The notes beneath the pieces are model-generated. The model was not told the origin of the DNA and searched no databases. It saw nothing but the letters and a program-made list of their open reading frames with translations. The translations under genes were made by a program, and so were the position numbers. Positions 13,125 to 14,283 of a stretch of DNA of 14,283 nt are shown here, in pieces; the first letter of the stretch is position 1, and every line of letters begins with the position of its first letter. Origin of the DNA: Actinomycetota bacterium (GTDB lineage Bacteria > Actinomycetota > Thermoleophilia > Solirubrobacterales > 70-9); the NCBI GenBank assembly GCA_018268695.1, contig JAFDWD010001064.1:1-14283 (forward strand), read 5' to 3'.

Positions 13125-13781
13125 ATGGCCACCGAGTCCCAACTGCGCCGCTCCTCGACCGCCGACGAAGTCGTCGCGCTGCTGCGGGCGCGCATCGTCT
13201 CCGGCGAGCTGCCGCCGGGCACCCAGCTGCGCGAGGTCCACCTGGCCCGCGAGGTCGGCATCTCCCGGCCGACCCTGCGCGAGGCCCTGCAGGGCCTGCG
13301 CCAGGAGGGCCTGGTCCGCCACGAGCCCCACCGCGGCATGTTCGTGGCGACCCTCGGCGCCGCCGAGATCCGCGACATCTACTCCGTGCGCCGGGTGATC
13401 GAGGCGCCGGCCGCCCGCGCCGCCCACCGCGCGAGCGCCGCCGACCTGGAGGCGGTCGGGGCCGCCTTCGAGCGCCTCGCCGCGCTGGAGGGAGAGGACG
13501 ACGCCAGGATCATCGAGGCCGACCTCCGGTTCCACCAGGCGATCGTCGCCCTCCTCGACAGCCCCCGCCTGACCTCCTTCTACGACTCGGTGGTCGCCGC
13601 CCTGCGCCCCTGCCTGACCCTGCTGGCGATCGAGCGCCCCTCGGTCGTCCACCCCGACAGCGTCGCCCAGCACCGCGAGATCGCCGACGCCATCCTCGCC
13701 CGCCAAGGCCGCGCCGCCGAGCGCCTCGTCACCGCCCACATCGACGCCAACGAGGCGATGTTGCTGGAGATCGTCGACTAG
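13125..13781 (+). CDS. GntR-family transcriptional regulator, FadR (FCD) type
   Basis: This is a 218-residue regulator. The N-terminal winged helix (about 8-78) shows ADEVVALLRARIVSGELPPG, TQLREVHLAREVGISRPTLREAL (quoted here as two pieces, TQLREVHLAREVG and SRPTLREAL) and LVRHEPHRGMFV. Residues about 85-215 are the all-helical FCD ligand domain with the usual metal or acid-binding positions: D and H in EADLRFHQAIV, H in QHREIADAI and H in TAHIDANE. Such proteins bind small organic acids or related effectors. The gene is divergent from the MFS exporter and probably controls it and itself through the palindrome at 13096-13106. There is no ribosome site; the start fits a leaderless transcript. 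The length is normal for the family. Confidence 0.93.
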   Translation: MATESQLRRSSTADEVVALLRARIVSGELPPGTQLREVHLAREVGISRPTLREALQGLRQEGLVRHEPHRGMFVATLGAAEIRDIYSVRRVIEAPAARAAHRASAADLEAVGAAFERLAALEGEDDARIIEADLRFHQAIVALLDSPRLTSFYDSVVAALRPCLTLLAIERPSVVHPDSVAQHREIADAILARQGRAAERLVTAHIDANEAMLLEIVD

Positions 13782-13789
13782 GGAGTCGT

Positions 13790-13812
13790 GGGGGCAGGGG
13801 ACCCAGGCCCCC
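13790..13812 (+). terminator. Terminator-like hairpin after the GntR gene
   Basis: GGGGGC (13790-13795) and GCCCCC (13807-13812) form a six-pair GC stem, eight bases after the stop codon. Only TT follows, so this is a stem without a T-run. The arms could pair in other registers because of the G and C runs. Confidence 0.4.
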
Positions 13813-13831
13813 TTGGCAGGAGATTGCCCGC

Positions 13832-13870
13832 GTGGGAGGTTTGGCGGTCGGACCGACTCACCAATCCCAC
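13832..13870 (+). other. Extended imperfect hairpin in the leader of the last gene
   Basis: GTGGGA (13832-13837) pairs with TCCCAC (13865-13870), and TTGG (13841-13844) with CCAA (13861-13864). The palindrome GTCGGACCGAC (13847-13857) lies at the tip. It ends 10 bases before the AGGAG ribosome site of the secreted-protein gene. It may be a leader structure, a regulator site around the central palindrome, or the true terminator of the regulator gene. Confidence 0.35.
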
Positions 13871-13891
13871 CGACAACTGAAGGAGCCCCCC

Positions 13892-14283
13892 ATGTCTCAC
13901 CCGCGCTGGTTCGGCGCCGCCTTGCTCGCGGCGCTCTCAGCGGTAGCGTCCCTTGCCATCGTCGCCGGCTCAGGCGCCGCCGGACCGCCCCTCCCGAAAG
14001 CCACCAACGGCAACCCGGTCGAAGTGGTCGGCACCGGCGTCCCGACCCCGACGGCCTTCGCCTTCGCCGGCTCCACCGTCTTCGCCGGCTCCGGCCCGAA
14101 CGAGCAGTCCGGCGGCCCCGGCGGCCTCTTCACCGTCGCCGACGGCAAAGCGACCAAAGTGCCGAACACCCCGCCGATCGTCTTCGGCCTCGCCTGGAAG
14201 TCGAACAAGCTCTACGTCTCGACCGGCCCGACGATCGTCGCCCTCGAAGGCTGGAACGGCACCGCCTTCAGCAAGGAAAAGCT
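13892..14283 (+). CDS. Secreted protein, possible beta-propeller, cut by the window end
   Basis: The first 130 residues are present and the frame is open at the window end. AGGAG six bases before the ATG decides the start. The N terminus is an export signal (ALLAALSAVASLAIVAGSG, then Ala/Gly). The mature part begins with VEVVGTGVPTPTAFAFAG and has repeated Gly-rich beta-like units: STVFAGSGPNEQSGGPGG, LFTVADGKATKVPN, VFGLAWKSNKLYVST and TIVALEGWNGTAFSK. Short strand-turn units with LAWxxNKLYVS resemble NHL or SMP-30-type propellers. The substrate or ligand cannot be told from this part. Separated from the GntR gene by 110 bases with hairpins, it probably has its own promoter. The fold call is tentative. 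Confidence 0.72.
   Translation, partial: MSHPRWFGAALLAALSAVASLAIVAGSGAAGPPLPKATNGNPVEVVGTGVPTPTAFAFAGSTVFAGSGPNEQSGGPGGLFTVADGKATKVPNTPPIVFGLAWKSNKLYVSTGPTIVALEGWNGTAFSKEK

Noticed and set aside
11583..13739. 718-codon open frame on the minus strand across the MFS and GntR genes
   Set aside because: Low-complexity Arg/Gly/Asp-rich translation typical of a shadow frame in GC-rich DNA; the MFS and GntR frames have clear family motifs.
1..14283. CRISPR arrays, insertion sequences, tRNA or rRNA genes
   Set aside because: No regularly spaced repeats beyond the Fic promoter, no transposase motifs and no RNA-gene signatures were seen on either strand.

Overview
The window is chromosomal DNA of a very GC-rich actinobacterium. 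Third codon positions are almost always G or C. Several proteins (the secreted 402-aa protein with a Cys-containing divergent InlB-type repeat, the CU044_5270-like membrane protein, the hydrolase-LuxR fusion) are of kinds I associate with Thermoleophilia/Solirubrobacterales. That lineage call is an inference from family resemblance; there is no rRNA or other marker gene to confirm it. Thirteen genes fill nearly all of the sequence. No gap exceeds 200 bases, and I see no tRNA, rRNA, CRISPR array or transposase.

Layout. 53-1735 (+) is a membrane-anchored CU044_5270-like protein whose stop codon is interlocked with that of a converging Fic-domain protein (1732-2823, -). The Fic gene has an AT-rich promoter made of 24-bp-spaced repeats. 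Next on the minus strand come a SAM-dependent methyltransferase (3567-4247) and, after a 10-bp inverted repeat, an uncharacterised CxxC protein (2894-3517). Divergent to these is an alpha/beta hydrolase fused to a LuxR helix-turn-helix (4345-5433, +). A translationally coupled pair of unknown proteins follows (5590-6066 and 6066-7355, +). Converging on that pair is a three-gene two-component operon on the minus strand: stand-alone receiver (9394-9750), GAF-PAS-NarL-type kinase (7979-9388) and NarL-type regulator (7344-7988). A secreted repeat protein (9950-11158, +) faces a small secreted protein (11224-11586, -) across a perfect 17-bp hairpin. Behind the small protein is a DHA2-type drug exporter (11669-13057, -), divergent from a GntR/FadR-type regulator (13125-13781, +). 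The window ends inside another secreted protein (13892 onward).

How the genes work together. The most coherent unit is the GntR regulator with the divergent MFS exporter: both starts lie just downstream of -10-like hexamers, and an 11-bp palindrome sits between them, so local control of efflux is a reasonable inference. The kinase and its two receivers form a second sensing unit.

A window-wide pattern stands out. Five genes lack a Shine-Dalgarno sequence but have a -10-like hexamer 6-7 bases before the start codon, the geometry of leaderless transcription. Other genes have clear AGGAG-like sites. I see no complete, obviously new defence or biosynthetic system. The best candidates for undescribed biology are the Fic gene with its repeated operator, the coupled unknown pair at 5590-7355, and the CxxC protein with the intercistronic inverted repeat.
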